A DNA stretch of 64,000 nucleotides. Origin: Salimicrobium album. GTDB lineage: Bacteria; Bacillota; Bacilli; Bacillales; Halobacillaceae. The position numbers and the translations under genes were made by a program. Of this stretch, positions 47,722-56,891 are shown one piece after another (position 1 is the first letter of the stretch; every line of letters begins with the position of its first letter). Location: positions 310,001 to 374,000 of the forward strand of contig NZ_FNOS01000001.1 of the NCBI RefSeq assembly GCF_900107115.1, written 5' to 3'. The notes beneath the pieces were generated by a model that ran no database searches, had not been told where the DNA came from, and was given only the letters and a program-made list of their open reading frames with translations.

Positions 47722-48891
47722 TTATAAAGTTCCTACTAAAATACTGGCAACGACTATCGAACCTACCGTAACGGAAGTGAATCCCCCAATCAGCATGGGC
47801 GCCACCAGTTCATCCATGATCCGCTTCCGTTCTTCTTCGTTTCTTCCGACACTTCTGCTTACCTCTTCGACGATAAGATAATCTCCCGGAAACCCATAAA
47901 GTGCTGTCAATACTACCGGAATGGACTTGGTCGGTTTCCAGTTGAATATTTTTCCTCCAATAAGTCCGCCGAGCATCAACCCCGCCGTTCCGATAATTAT
48001 AGTTACGATTACGGCCAGTAAGGAAGAGACTACCTGGTCCCACGTAATTCCCACGAGCGAACTGATGACGACGACAATTAAAGCTACCATCGCAAGACCG
48101 GTACTGTTGGCTTTATCTAAAGCCCGGTCCGGATAGAATCGCAGTGCTGAACCGGTAACCCCGATTGCAAGAGACCATAAACTGTAATTGATCCCGGTTG
48201 CATCTCCGAGCCACGTTGCAGCCGCTCCTCCGATAAACAGCAAAAATAGAATAAAAAAGTCACTTTGCATGATCCGGTCAGGAAAAATCAGTTTTTTCGT
48301 TTTAGTACTAACCATCGGATCGGAAGACTCTCCACTTTCTTCCGCACCATTTTGAGACGGATCATCGCGAATAGTTACAGCGTATTTACTCAGCAGAATT
48401 GAAGTCAGAGGCATGCCGATAAGGTTCTGAAGAGCGAAAACCACTACAGGAATAGCCGCCAGTGTAGTGAATCCGGCCTCCGTCAGTCCTTCAGCGGTAA
48501 CAATGTATGCTATGATTCCACCTGTGAGCGGGCCCGCTCCCGCTACCGCTGTATTGTAATCGAAGATCAACGTAATAAGCGTTAGCATGGTAACTACCGA
48601 AATAACAAGACCAATAAGTGTAATAAGTACGGCTTTGTACTGTTTTTTCAGCACAGAAAGGGGAATAAGTGTCCCTAAATGCACAATCAGCACCGGTACG
48701 AGTACACTTCCGGCAGCTACAAAGGTGGACGCCTCAATATATGACTCCGGTAATACTCCTGTCTGAAGAAGTATGAATACTGTACCTATAACTACGAGCA
48801 AAGTAGGTATTTTCGCTTTTGAAGTAATGGACAAAATTTCACCGAGGGCAATGATGGCCGTCAGTATCCCCATAATATAGATAGCTTCCAT
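47722..48891 (-). CDS. Multi-pass membrane permease, probably for the cluster's substrate
   Basis: 389-aa membrane protein with about 10-11 helices and one hydrophilic loop (about residues 185-210, rich in Asp/Glu/Ser). Two similar halves, with GGIIAYIVTAEGL near residue 125 and GGLIGGKIFNWKP near 305, suggest an inverted-repeat transporter fold like Na+/solute symporters of the GltS/ESS or DUF819 kind. I cannot assign the family firmly. It opens the three-gene hydrolase cluster and lies downstream of the divergent-looking regulator terminator; role as uptake permease is inferred from position. Confidence 0.78.
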   Translation of the reverse strand: MEAIYIMGILTAIIALGEILSITSKAKIPTLLVVIGTVFILLQTGVLPESYIEASTFVAAGSVLVPVLIVHLGTLIPLSVLKKQYKAVLITLIGLVISVVTMLTLITLIFDYNTAVAGAGPLTGGIIAYIVTAEGLTEAGFTTLAAIPVVVFALQNLIGMPLTSILLSKYAVTIRDDPSQNGAEESGESSDPMVSTKTKKLIFPDRIMQSDFFILFLLFIGGAAATWLGDATGINYSLWSLAIGVTGSALRFYPDRALDKANSTGLAMVALIVVVISSLVGITWDQVVSSLLAVIVTIIIGTAGLMLGGLIGGKIFNWKPTKSIPVVLTALYGFPGDYLIVEEVSRSVGRNEEERKRIMDELVAPMLIGGFTSVTVGSIVVASILVGTL

Positions 48892-48950
48892 ATATTCACC
48901 TCTTTTTAGTTATTGTCAAAATTATAAGATAATTTCAAATAATAAAAAAT

Positions 48951-48996
48951 ATAGGTAACCGACAAAAACAAAACGAAATTTTTGTCGGTTACCTAT
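48951..48996 (-). terminator. 18-bp perfect inverted repeat, terminator of the PucR-type gene
   Basis: ATAGGTAACCGACAAAAA (48951-48968) pairs exactly with 48979-48996. On the minus strand it is followed by ATATTTTTTATT. It stands 4 bp after the regulator stop. Confidence 0.8.
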
Positions 48997-49000
48997 AACT

Positions 49001-50776
49001 TCATTCGTTCAAATAGTCATTTATTCGAAAAGCCAGCTGCAATTCAAAGGTTTTTTTCCCTGAAAGACTTTTGATATCGAGAATTTTATAAACCGTTGCC
49101 AGGCGATATTTAATAGTATTCACGTGAAGAAACAATCGTCGTCCACTCTCCGCCATATTCTGATTAGTATCCAGATACATCTTCAGCGTATTCAAAAGCT
49201 CCGACCCGTATTTTTCGTCATGTTCGATTACCGGAAGAAGAATTTCGCTTCTGTAGTTACGCAACTCGTCCCGTTCCATTTTCAAAAAAAGCCGATACGG
49301 TCCCAGTTGCCGGTAATTCATTATATACCTTTCCTGATAAGTGGATTGCAGAAATTCCACACATCTCTTAGCGTCGTAGTAGGAATAGTGTACTTCGTTC
49401 AGTTTTGTGACTGTTCTTCCGAGCCCTATACTCCCGGATATCCCGGCGTATGAAGAAGAATAACTCATTATTTTATTGAAAATACGGCCGAGTTTTTCGT
49501 ATACAGCCGTCTCCGAGAGATACCCCGGAACTGTAAACATGACGTTGACTTCCAGATTCCGGTCGTAAACGAGAGTCCTGTATGGTAGTCTTGAAAATTC
49601 ACGGTAAAACATCCTCATTATTTTCTGCTTCTTTTCAGTCATTTTTTCAAAAGACAGCAATGGGTCCCTAAAGTACAACTGAGCTATACAATAATTGTGG
49701 TAATCATGCTCCGGGAAATTCATCTCTGTTAAATTCAGCGAGGATAGATCTTCGTAAGGGTGATGGATGATCCTCTCGAGAATAGACCCGGAATAATTAA
49801 AGTGCTCCTCCACGAGTCTTTCCTGGCGATCGATTTCCATGGCAAATACAGTCACCGCCTGTTCTACGGCAAATTGATCCAGTGGATCCACATCCGTACC
49901 ATTCATTATGGGGACAGCGAGCAATCCGAAAAAACGTGTGTCAGCAGCTATTGGGAAAAAATAGACGAGTCGTTCCTCCCCGGCGAGTGAGACCTGTTCA
50001 GAGAGCGTTTCCGTTTCAAAAACAGGACGCTCCGCCCCCTGTATGGTCTCCTCCTTCAGCTCGAGGGATATTGAATACAATTCTTTCTCGGACGTTGCTA
50101 TTATATCCATCATTTCATTATAAACAATCACCGGTTCATCAATAAGTTTCGACAGGGTGGAGGTGATATCTGCCAGTCCTCCTTTCGCCAGTGAAACTTT
50201 AGAAAGTTCCTCATGAATTCTTTTGTTCCTTTCGTTCTGTGAAAATAATGTTGCATTCTCAATCGCAATAGACGCCTGATTCGCAAATGTTTCCAGCAGT
50301 CGAAGATCTTCCTGCTCGAATTGCACATCATCTTCATACACATCGACGGTCAGAACACCGATACACTTTCCGTCAGAAATGAGAGGTACACAAATAGCAC
50401 TTACCGGATACTCCATCCGTCCGAGCGAATGAGAGTAAATATTTCTGATATTCTCCGAAATGTCGGCCATGCCCTCCACCGTGTCTTCTAAAGAAGAAAA
50501 TATGCGACCTTTTTCATCGAGAAATGTTTTTCCACTCATCCCTTCCCCGGGCTTTAGGCGGATCTCTTTCATGTACGTCATATCAAATCCAACCGCTGTT
50601 TTCGCGTACAGTATGTCTGCCCTATCATCATACAGAAACAGTACGCTCTTGTTCGCTCCTCCAACAACATTCAATACTTCCTGAATCAATTGCTCCAGCA
50701 CTTCCGGCAAGTCCCGTGTAGAATTTAATACGTTCACGGAATTGATCAGGCTCATCAGTTTCTTTTCATTATCCAT
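49001..50776 (-). CDS. GAF plus PucR/CdaR-type transcriptional regulator
   Basis: 591-aa regulator. N-terminal GAF domain (about residues 15-170: VLFLYDDRADILYAKTAVGFD, ICVPLISDGKCIGVLTVDVY), a central region with a second sensory-like fold (about 200-320) and a C-terminal PucR/CdaR helix-turn-helix: TLKMYLDTNQNMAESGRRLF and HVNTIKYRLATVYKILDI. ATG at 50776 has AAAGGAG 7 bases upstream. It is encoded just before, and on the same strand as, the permease and two amidohydrolases, so it probably activates them in response to their substrate. Confidence 0.92.
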   Translation of the reverse strand: MDNEKKLMSLINSVNVLNSTRDLPEVLEQLIQEVLNVVGGANKSVLFLYDDRADILYAKTAVGFDMTYMKEIRLKPGEGMSGKTFLDEKGRIFSSLEDTVEGMADISENIRNIYSHSLGRMEYPVSAICVPLISDGKCIGVLTVDVYEDDVQFEQEDLRLLETFANQASIAIENATLFSQNERNKRIHEELSKVSLAKGGLADITSTLSKLIDEPVIVYNEMMDIIATSEKELYSISLELKEETIQGAERPVFETETLSEQVSLAGEERLVYFFPIAADTRFFGLLAVPIMNGTDVDPLDQFAVEQAVTVFAMEIDRQERLVEEHFNYSGSILERIIHHPYEDLSSLNLTEMNFPEHDYHNYCIAQLYFRDPLLSFEKMTEKKQKIMRMFYREFSRLPYRTLVYDRNLEVNVMFTVPGYLSETAVYEKLGRIFNKIMSYSSSYAGISGSIGLGRTVTKLNEVHYSYYDAKRCVEFLQSTYQERYIMNYRQLGPYRLFLKMERDELRNYRSEILLPVIEHDEKYGSELLNTLKMYLDTNQNMAESGRRLFLHVNTIKYRLATVYKILDIKSLSGKKTFELQLAFRINDYLNE

Positions 50777-50814
50777 TGAGTTTCTCCTTTCTGGACGACT
50801 TTCACTGCACTCCA

Positions 50815-50861
50815 TAAAAAAACAGCTCAACCGAGGGGCCGCCCCCCCTTTTTTGAGCTGT
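50815..50861 (-). terminator. Terminator of the alaR-alaT operon
   Basis: Minus-strand stem ACAGCTCAA / TTGAGCTGT around a GC-rich inner part, followed by TTTTTTTATGG. Confidence 0.88.
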
Positions 50862-50871
50862 CCGTATATTT

Positions 50872-52038
50872 TTAAATTCTCCGGTCTACGAAACGCTTGA
50901 TCCGTCTCATCGCTTCGTCGAGCTGTTTGAGAGAAGTGGCGTAGGAACAGCGTACAAATCCCTCCCCGCTCTCTCCGAATACGTTTCCGGGTACTACGGC
51001 TACCTGTTCTTCCTGAAGTAATTCTTCCGCAAAGTCAGCCGAACTTAATCCCGTCTCCCTTATAGAGGGAAACGCATAGAAGGCACCGCCCGGATTCGGA
51101 CAGGAAAGGCCCATTTCGTTCAGACTGCTCACGATGAAGTTACGTCTCTGTTTGTAGCTTTTGATCATGTAATCGACGCTCGATTTCCCGTTCTTCATAG
51201 CTTCAAGCGCTGCATGCTGGGCGATGGTCGGTGCACACATCATTGTAAACTGATGGATTTTCACCATAGTCTGGATAATTTCCTCCGGTCCTGTTGCATA
51301 ACCGAGCCGCCAGCCGGTCATAGCGAACGCTTTCGAGAAACCGCTGATCAGAACAGTCCTTTCCTTCATGTTTTCAATGGCAGGAAAACTCGTATGTACG
51401 TCTTCATACGTAAGCTCTGCATAAATTTCATCTGAAAGTACGAGCAGGTCGTGCTTTTCGACGACTCCCGCCACCTTCTCCAGTTCATTCCTCGTTAACG
51501 CAGCACCTGTCGGATTATTCGGGTTGCAGAGTATAATCGCTTTCGTTCTCGGGGTGATTGCAGCTTCCAGAAGTTCCGGCGTAAGTTTGAAATCATCCTC
51601 CGGTCTTGTCTGAATCGTAACGGGCGTACCTCCGGCAAGACTCACTGTCGGCACGTAGGCAACAAATCCCGGTTCTACGACGAGCACTTCCTCCCCCGGG
51701 TTCACTGTAGCTCTCAATGCCAGATCAATAGCCTGACTGGCTCCGACCGTAACGATGATTTCTTTTTCGGCATCGTAATTCACCCCGAAACTTCCGAGCA
51801 GATAGTTACTGATTTCTTCGCGCAGATCGAGCATCCCCGCATTTTCCGTGTAGGAAGTGTACCCCTGTTCAAGAGCATGGAAGCTGTGCTCGATGAAGCT
51901 CCACGGAGTGACGAAATCCGGTTCCCCTACGCCGAGAGAAATGACGTCCTCCATCTGTGCTGCCAGGTCGAAGAAACGGCGGATGCCGGAAGGTTGCAGA
52001 CTGTCGGCCTGCTTCGACAAAAAAGACGTTTTTTTCAT
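50872..52038 (-). CDS. alaT: Pyridoxal-phosphate aminotransferase, class I/II (AlaT/YugH type)
   Basis: 388-aa aspartate-aminotransferase-fold enzyme. Marks: EPDFVTPWSFIEHSF, TVGASQAIDLALRA, LCNPNNPTGAALTRNE, PLP lysine in LISGFSKAFAMTGWRLGY near residue 235 and the substrate Arg in EGFVRCSYATS. Its gene overlaps an Lrp/AsnC regulator gene by 4 bp (ATGA), the same order as alaR-alaT (yugG-yugH) of B. subtilis, where the enzyme is an alanine transaminase. Specificity is inferred from that pairing. Confidence 0.9.
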   Translation of the reverse strand: MKKTSFLSKQADSLQPSGIRRFFDLAAQMEDVISLGVGEPDFVTPWSFIEHSFHALEQGYTSYTENAGMLDLREEISNYLLGSFGVNYDAEKEIIVTVGASQAIDLALRATVNPGEEVLVVEPGFVAYVPTVSLAGGTPVTIQTRPEDDFKLTPELLEAAITPRTKAIILCNPNNPTGAALTRNELEKVAGVVEKHDLLVLSDEIYAELTYEDVHTSFPAIENMKERTVLISGFSKAFAMTGWRLGYATGPEEIIQTMVKIHQFTMMCAPTIAQHAALEAMKNGKSSVDYMIKSYKQRRNFIVSSLNEMGLSCPNPGGAFYAFPSIRETGLSSADFAEELLQEEQVAVVPGNVFGESGEGFVRCSYATSLKQLDEAMRRIKRFVDRRI

Positions 52039-52532
52039 GGTGTCACCACCATTCTTTTATCGTTATCATCCTCGTCATCCAGAATAATTCCGTCATGCTT
52101 ATAACGTTTCAGTACGAAATGTGTCGTCGTCGAAAGAACAGAATCAAGAGCCGAAAGTTTCTCGGAGATAAACCGTCCTATTTCCATCATTGTTTTTCCT
52201 TCGACGGAAACAGAAAGATCGTAAGCTCCGGACATCAAATATACGGCTTTCACTTCCGGAAAACGGTAAATCCGTTCTGCGACTTTATCGAAACCGCTGC
52301 CTCTCGCCGGCTGCACTTTCACATCCACCATTGCGGTCACTTCTTCTTTCTGGACCACCTTTGCCCAGTCAATCAGAGTCGAATAACCGAGAATCGCTTT
52401 TTTCTCCTCGAGACTACGGAGAAGTTCGCGCACTTCTTCTTCCGATACAGCCATCAGCTTCGCAATTTTGGAGGGTTCCAGATTGGCATTTTTTTCAATC
52501 AATTGTAACAGTTCTATTTCCTGTTCCTGCAT
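52035..52532 (-). CDS. alaR: Lrp/AsnC-family regulator (AlaR/YugG type)
   Basis: 165-aa regulator with an N-terminal winged HTH (about residues 5-60: IEKNANLEPSKIAKLMAVSEEEV) and a C-terminal Lrp ligand-binding domain (75-150) with VKAVYLMSGAYDLSVSVEGKT. Expected to act as an amino acid-sensing octamer controlling the downstream aminotransferase gene, which it overlaps. ATG follows AGGTGAGAG. Confidence 0.92.
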   Translation of the reverse strand: MQEQEIELLQLIEKNANLEPSKIAKLMAVSEEEVRELLRSLEEKKAILGYSTLIDWAKVVQKEEVTAMVDVKVQPARGSGFDKVAERIYRFPEVKAVYLMSGAYDLSVSVEGKTMMEIGRFISEKLSALDSVLSTTTHFVLKRYKHDGIILDDEDDNDKRMVVTP

Positions 52533-52704
52533 ACTCTCACCTGCTTTTCAAGATTCCTGTTGTGTATTAAAGGTTTGATTTATCCATTATAACTCATTTC
52601 TTTCGTTTGAGAACGGTTATAATGATAGTTTTTTAAATAATTAAATTTTTTATGGAATTTCAGAACCATAATTGAAGAATGATCTGTCTGACATGTTACC
52701 GCAG

Positions 52705-52733
52705 AAAAAAAGACAGGAGCCCCTGTCTTTTTT
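52705..52733 (-). terminator. Terminator of the MerR-acs-acad operon
   Basis: 10-bp stem AAAAGACAGG / CCTGTCTTTT with a 4-base loop, followed by TTTCTG on the minus strand. Confidence 0.88.
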
Positions 52734-52741
52734 CCTGTTAC

Positions 52742-54251
52742 TTATAACTGCTCATAGATGACGTCTTCAAATAGAATAGCCATGTCTTTCATCAGCGACT
52801 TCGCCTCCAGCTCCTTTTCCGTCTCTTCTAAACCTGCAAATCGCAGCAGTCGGTCCTCCATTCCATCAATTCTTTTCTCCATTCCATCAGTGGATTTCTC
52901 CCTCAGCATTTTGATAAATAATGTGTGGGCTTCATATTTATTTATAAGTCGAAGAAGTTCGAGCGCCAGTATGTTCGCCGTTCCTTCCCACACAGTCAGC
53001 ACCTGGGCATCGCGCAGGAGCCGTGGTGTAACAAAATCTTCGATGTATCCATTCCCCCCCATGCATTTCTATCGCTTCATGAGCAAACTCAATCGATTTC
53101 TCTGCCGTTTCTTTTTTCATGATAGCAATCAAAAGACGATTCAGAGCTTCCTCTTCAAAAGAAGCAGTTCCGTTCGTCACTTTTTCATAGAGCTGTACCA
53201 TTTCAAAAACTGCTGCCGTTTCTTTTTCGAGTTTCATCCGAAGCTCCTGGAGAGTCTGCTGAATCATCGGAAAACCGGCCAGTCGGCGTCCGAAAGCATT
53301 TCTCCCGTCGGCATAGAGAAGGGCTTCCGTATAACTTCGTCTCATGATTCCGAGTGAAGCGATTGCGTTACAGATCCGTGATAGATTGAGAGCCTCCATC
53401 ATATAGTAGAAACCGCGGTCCGCTTCCCCGACGAGATAAGCTTTCGCTCCGGTGAATTCCACCTCGGCAGAAGGTACCGCGCGAACTCCGAGTTTATCTT
53501 TCAGCCGGCGGATCCTTATGTTGTCTCCTTCCCAGGGGACGAGGAACAGGGAGAGCCCCCGCGAGCCTTCCTTTGCGTCTTCCATACGGGCCAGAACCAT
53601 TGCCACCCCGCACATACCTGCATTCGAGGCGAAATACTTTTCCCCGTACAAGTAGTAGTCTTTCCCGACAGACACGGCTTCGACCACGTTCGCCCCCACA
53701 TCCGAGCCTCCCTGCCTCTCGGTCAGAAAAGTGGCTCCTTCATACAGCTCCATGTCTCCGGTAGCAAGGACGTGAGGAAGATACGTTTCTTTCAGTTCCT
53801 CACCACCATAATGGTCGAGCAGATATGCCGTCGCCATCGTCAGAGTGACAGGGCAATAGAAGCCTGGTTCAGCCTGGGAGAGAAGGTATCCTTGAGCAAA
53901 ACTGTACGTGTAGGTTCCTTTTTCACCCAGCTCAGGGATGTTCTTGTGTACGTAACCGACGATTCCCGTTTCATACGTTTCTTTTACCGTCTGTTTATAC
54001 CCTTCGTTCACCCATACCCGGGAAACCTCTTCTCCATACTTGTCGTACCGTTCGAGTCTCGGCTGGCCTTCTCTGTCCGTGTGGACGGCACGTTCATCTA
54101 TAGGTCCTGCCGCACGTTGTCCGAATTCTCTCAGATTCTTATCTGCATAGCTGAACATATCGGATGTCATATACTTTTTTAATATCTTCTGCAAAAACTT
54201 ATCTTCTTCATAAAAGTTATGCTGTTCGTATTCTTCTGTCAGTACTTTCAT
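52742..54251 (-). pseudogene. Acyl-CoA dehydrogenase (AidB-like), interrupted by a +1 frameshift in a G run
   Basis: Flavoenzyme related to the AidB-like acyl-CoA dehydrogenases. From ATG at 54251 the frame runs through YKQTVKETYETGIVGYVHK, YSFAQGYLLSQAEPGFYCP, TFLTERQGGSDVGANVVEA and ASLGIMRRSYTEALLYADG, and reaches HEAIEMHGGEW near base 53050, then loses the family sequence. The next frame continues it: GNGYIEDFVTPRLLRDAQV and VWEGTANILALELLRL to a stop at 52742. The break lies at seven consecutive G residues (53054-53060 on the minus strand); six would restore frame. Possible true mutation, phase variation or sequencing error. Translationally coupled to the acyl-CoA synthetase gene (ATGA at 54248-54251). 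Confidence 0.85.
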
Positions 54252-55741
54252 AATTCCCCTCCTTTGAGGGCCTGTTTCAAGATTTTACCCGAAGCGTTTC
54301 TTGGCAGTTCTGCCACTTGTTCATATATTCTTGGTACTTTGTAAGAAGCTATCCGTTTCTCAAGGACGTTTCTCACTTTCTCTTCCTCCGCAGTACCTGC
54401 ATAAACGGCTTTCACCGTCTCTCCCCACTCCGGATGTGGGATACCGATAACGGCTGCTTCATTTACGCCTTCGATTTCAAGCATTACATTTTCTATCTCT
54501 TTCGGATAAATATTCACTCCCCCGGAGATGATCATGTCTTTTTTACGATCAATTACCCAGTAATACCCGTCCTCATCCTGCATCGCGAGGTCTCCGGTCC
54601 GAAGCCATTCACCTGCAAATACCGCTTCCGTCTCGTGAGTTTTACGGAAGTATTCACGCATGTTTCCTTCCCCGCGAAGAGCAATTTCCCCTACTTCGCC
54701 CTTAGGGACGTTTTCTCCAGCTTCATCGATCAGACATATTTCCGTGCCCCAGGGAGCCCGTTTGCCGATACTCCCGGCTTTCTTTTCATGTTCCTCATCG
54801 AAAAGCAGTGTGCCACTCGGCCCCGCTTCCGTAAGACCGTAAACACAAGTAAGGCTGCCGGAAGGGAAAGCCTGCTTTATGGCGTGCACTTCTTTCGATG
54901 ATAAAGGAGCTCCGCCATAGACCCACCATTTCATCGAAGAAAGGTCCCGTTCCCGGGGATCTGCCATCTGCATCGTCGTAAGATAAGCGACAGGGGCACC
55001 GAAGAAATGGGTGGTCTTTTCCCTTTCTATCGTATCCAGAAATAGCTCAGGGGTGAATGTAGGAGTCAACACCAGGGTGGAACCCGTCATCAGGCCCGCC
55101 ATGAAAAACAAGTGCAGAGGAGCCGAGTGACTGAGAGGCATACTGAGTAAAATACGGCTTTCCGGTTTCACTTCCATTTCGATATTGATCATCGTAGCCA
55201 CATTTAAAATACTGCGATACGGAAACAGTACACCTTTCGGTTTACCGGTTGTACCGGAAGTGTATAAAACAGTCGATAAATCATCTTCCCTCAAGTAACA
55301 TTCAATCGGAGTATCTTCCTGCTCCTCAAGCAGTGCCCAAAATGAGTCCCATTCCTCTGTCCTTTCTCCGGTCTTCACTTTCAGCACCGGGGCAGAAATA
55401 TTCTTGACTGGAGCGACGACCATTTCGTGGGCAATCAGCATTTTCGCTCCGCTGTCCTGAAGGATATAAAGCACCTCTTCCTCTGTAAGCTTTACATTCA
55501 CCGGCACAACAATAGCTCCAATACGCTGGACAGCCAGATAGGCTATGGCAAACTCGGGGGTATTCGGCAGAAACAGGGCGACTTTATCCTCTGTGTGTAT
55601 TTCTTTTTTTCTTAAAGCACTGCCGAACTTATTAACGAGAGTATCGAGCTCGGCATAGGTGAGCCGGTTACCCTGGAAGACTATTGCATCCTGAGCGGGA
55701 TATTTACGGGCATTGCGGGCAAGCAGTTCAGATGTATTCAT
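54248..55741 (-). CDS. Acyl-CoA synthetase (AMP-forming)
   Basis: 497-aa adenylate-forming ligase. Motifs: LYTSGTTGKPKGVLFPYRS near residue 160, YGLTEAGPSGTLL near 290, GEWLRTGDLAMQDEDGY and the C-terminal RKKDMIISGGVNIYPKEIE. The hydrophobic N-terminal part and fit with a dehydrogenase suggest a fatty-acid substrate, but chain length is not evident. ATG follows GAAGGAGG. It overlaps both the MerR regulator (4 bp) and the dehydrogenase (4 bp), so the three form one tightly coupled operon. Confidence 0.94.
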   Translation of the reverse strand: MNTSELLARNARKYPAQDAIVFQGNRLTYAELDTLVNKFGSALRKKEIHTEDKVALFLPNTPEFAIAYLAVQRIGAIVVPVNVKLTEEEVLYILQDSGAKMLIAHEMVVAPVKNISAPVLKVKTGERTEEWDSFWALLEEQEDTPIECYLREDDLSTVLYTSGTTGKPKGVLFPYRSILNVATMINIEMEVKPESRILLSMPLSHSAPLHLFFMAGLMTGSTLVLTPTFTPELFLDTIEREKTTHFFGAPVAYLTTMQMADPRERDLSSMKWWVYGGAPLSSKEVHAIKQAFPSGSLTCVYGLTEAGPSGTLLFDEEHEKKAGSIGKRAPWGTEICLIDEAGENVPKGEVGEIALRGEGNMREYFRKTHETEAVFAGEWLRTGDLAMQDEDGYYWVIDRKKDMIISGGVNIYPKEIENVMLEIEGVNEAAVIGIPHPEWGETVKAVYAGTAEEEKVRNVLEKRIASYKVPRIYEQVAELPRNASGKILKQALKGGEL

Positions 55742-56112
55742 GACTCTTCCTCCTTCAATTTTTGTTCGAAGTGCATAAGCCATCCTTCCATTTCTTCTTT
55801 TAACAGTTGGAATTCCGAAATAACAGTTTCTATTTCCCGAATTCGTTTTTCCCCGTATTCGATCGAACGCTCCAATTGTTTTCGTCCTGACCGGTCTTCA
55901 TCAAAAAGAAGGATCATCTCCCTGATCTCTTCCAGCGAGAATCCGTATTTTTTCCCCCGCAGAATCAGTTTCAACCGGGCCGCATCCTGACTGGCATATA
56001 CACGCTGATTACCGGAGGAGCGCCCGGGTGTAAGCAACCCGATTTCTTCATAGTAGCGCAGCGTCCGTGGAGTTACTCCGAAAGATACAGCCGTTTCCCG
56101 AATCGATTTCAC
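55738..56112 (-). CDS. MerR-family regulator
   Basis: 124-aa MerR with N-terminal winged HTH (VSFGVTPRTLRYYEEIGLL, QDAARLKLILRGKKYGFSLEE) and a C-terminal coiled coil (RKQLERSIEYGEKRIREIE). No obvious cysteine metal site, so it likely binds an organic effector such as an acyl-CoA. GTG at 56112 is 7 bases after GGAGGGGAG. It overlaps the synthetase gene by 4 bp and probably controls its own operon through the promoter at 56138-56168. Confidence 0.92.
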   Translation of the reverse strand: MKSIRETAVSFGVTPRTLRYYEEIGLLTPGRSSGNQRVYASQDAARLKLILRGKKYGFSLEEIREMILLFDEDRSGRKQLERSIEYGEKRIREIETVISEFQLLKEEMEGWLMHFEQKLKEEES

Positions 56113-56137
56113 CACAGCTCCCCTCCTTTGTAGTTTC

Positions 56138-56168
56138 ATTTTATCATTGACGTTAACGTTAACTTCAA
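56138..56168 (-). promoter_or_regulatory. MerR-type promoter with 19-bp spacer and palindromic operator
   Basis: TTGAAG (-35, 56163-56168), 19-bp spacer containing GTTAACGTTAAC, TAAAAT (-10, 56138-56143). A 19-bp spacer with a dyad is a hallmark of MerR-activated promoters; the divergent regulator gene is immediately downstream. Confidence 0.75.
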
Positions 56169-56284
56169 TATATTTTTTAATTTTTCAGATTTCTTATTTC
56201 TTTTTAAAAAATCTTTTCTTCTCCTGTGTATAAAATAGTGCTGTGAATGTAACGGTTCGATAGGAAACGTGCTTATTTTGTCCA

Positions 56285-56315
56285 AATAAAAAAGACAAAG
56301 GAAAAATCCTCTGTC
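56285..56315 (-). terminator. Terminator of the small membrane protein cluster
   Basis: Minus-strand stem GACAGAGGA / TCCTTTGTC with one wobble pair, then TTTTTTATTT. Confidence 0.8.
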
Positions 56316-56333
56316 TCCACAAATCTGCCGTTA

Positions 56334-56519
56334 TTAATCTCCGATGATGTTGACGAACGCAAGGATAAGTGCCAGAACCGGCCCTACTATAAAAATTCCG
56401 ATCAGTAACGATCTCACCATATCCATTACCGCCTGAAAAGGCGTGACTTCATCCTTCTGCGCTTCCAGCAGATGGTTCGTTTTCTTAAGTTCCTCAAGAA
56501 TTTCTTCCTCTTTATTCAC
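56334..56519 (-). CDS. Small membrane protein, 61 aa
   Basis: N-terminal acidic/basic coiled-coil-like half (EEEILEELKKTNHLLEAQKDE, a 21-residue helix) and one membrane segment (about residues 36-57). The gene follows a DUF4181-type gene by 12 bp, probably in the same operon with the CNNM gene. ATG follows AGGAGG. Function unknown. Confidence 0.72.
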   Translation of the reverse strand: MNKEEEILEELKKTNHLLEAQKDEVTPFQAVMDMVRSLLIGIFIVGPVLALILAFVNIIGD

Positions 56520-56531
56520 ACCGCGACCTCC

Positions 56532-56891
56532 TTAGACGGTGCCCAGGAATGAAAACAGGGTCATCAGTAACAGGGACAGGACAGCCAGACCGTCATAATA
56601 GTAGCTGCGGTCCCCATCGTCCCCTCTCCTGGCTTCTATCACCTGGGAAAGAAAATAAGCCGCCAGCAGCAGAGGGACGACGAAAAACATACCATCCGCT
56701 CCGCCCGTCAGGAACAGGAAGGTAAAAGCCGCAATAAGAAGAAATACTTCAAGAACAACGAAACGTTTGTCCCGTCCGGCCCAGGTCATCCCTGTTCTGT
56801 CCGGTTCAATTCCCCATTTCCTTTTCAGTACAACTTCGCTGACCGTAATGTGAAAAATAACGACCAGCACGACACCTATAACCGCCGTCAT
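56532..56891 (-). CDS. DUF4181-type membrane protein, 119 aa
   Basis: Three or four membrane segments (about residues 1-18, 48-66, 70-88 and 98-117), with the conserved-looking VLKRKWGIEPDRTG near the N-terminus. It ends where the 61-aa gene begins and starts one base after the CNNM gene stops. Family role unknown. Confidence 0.72.
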   Translation of the reverse strand: MTAVIGVVLVVIFHITVSEVVLKRKWGIEPDRTGMTWAGRDKRFVVLEVFLLIAAFTFLFLTGGADGMFFVVPLLLAAYFLSQVIEARRGDDGDRSYYYDGLAVLSLLLMTLFSFLGTV

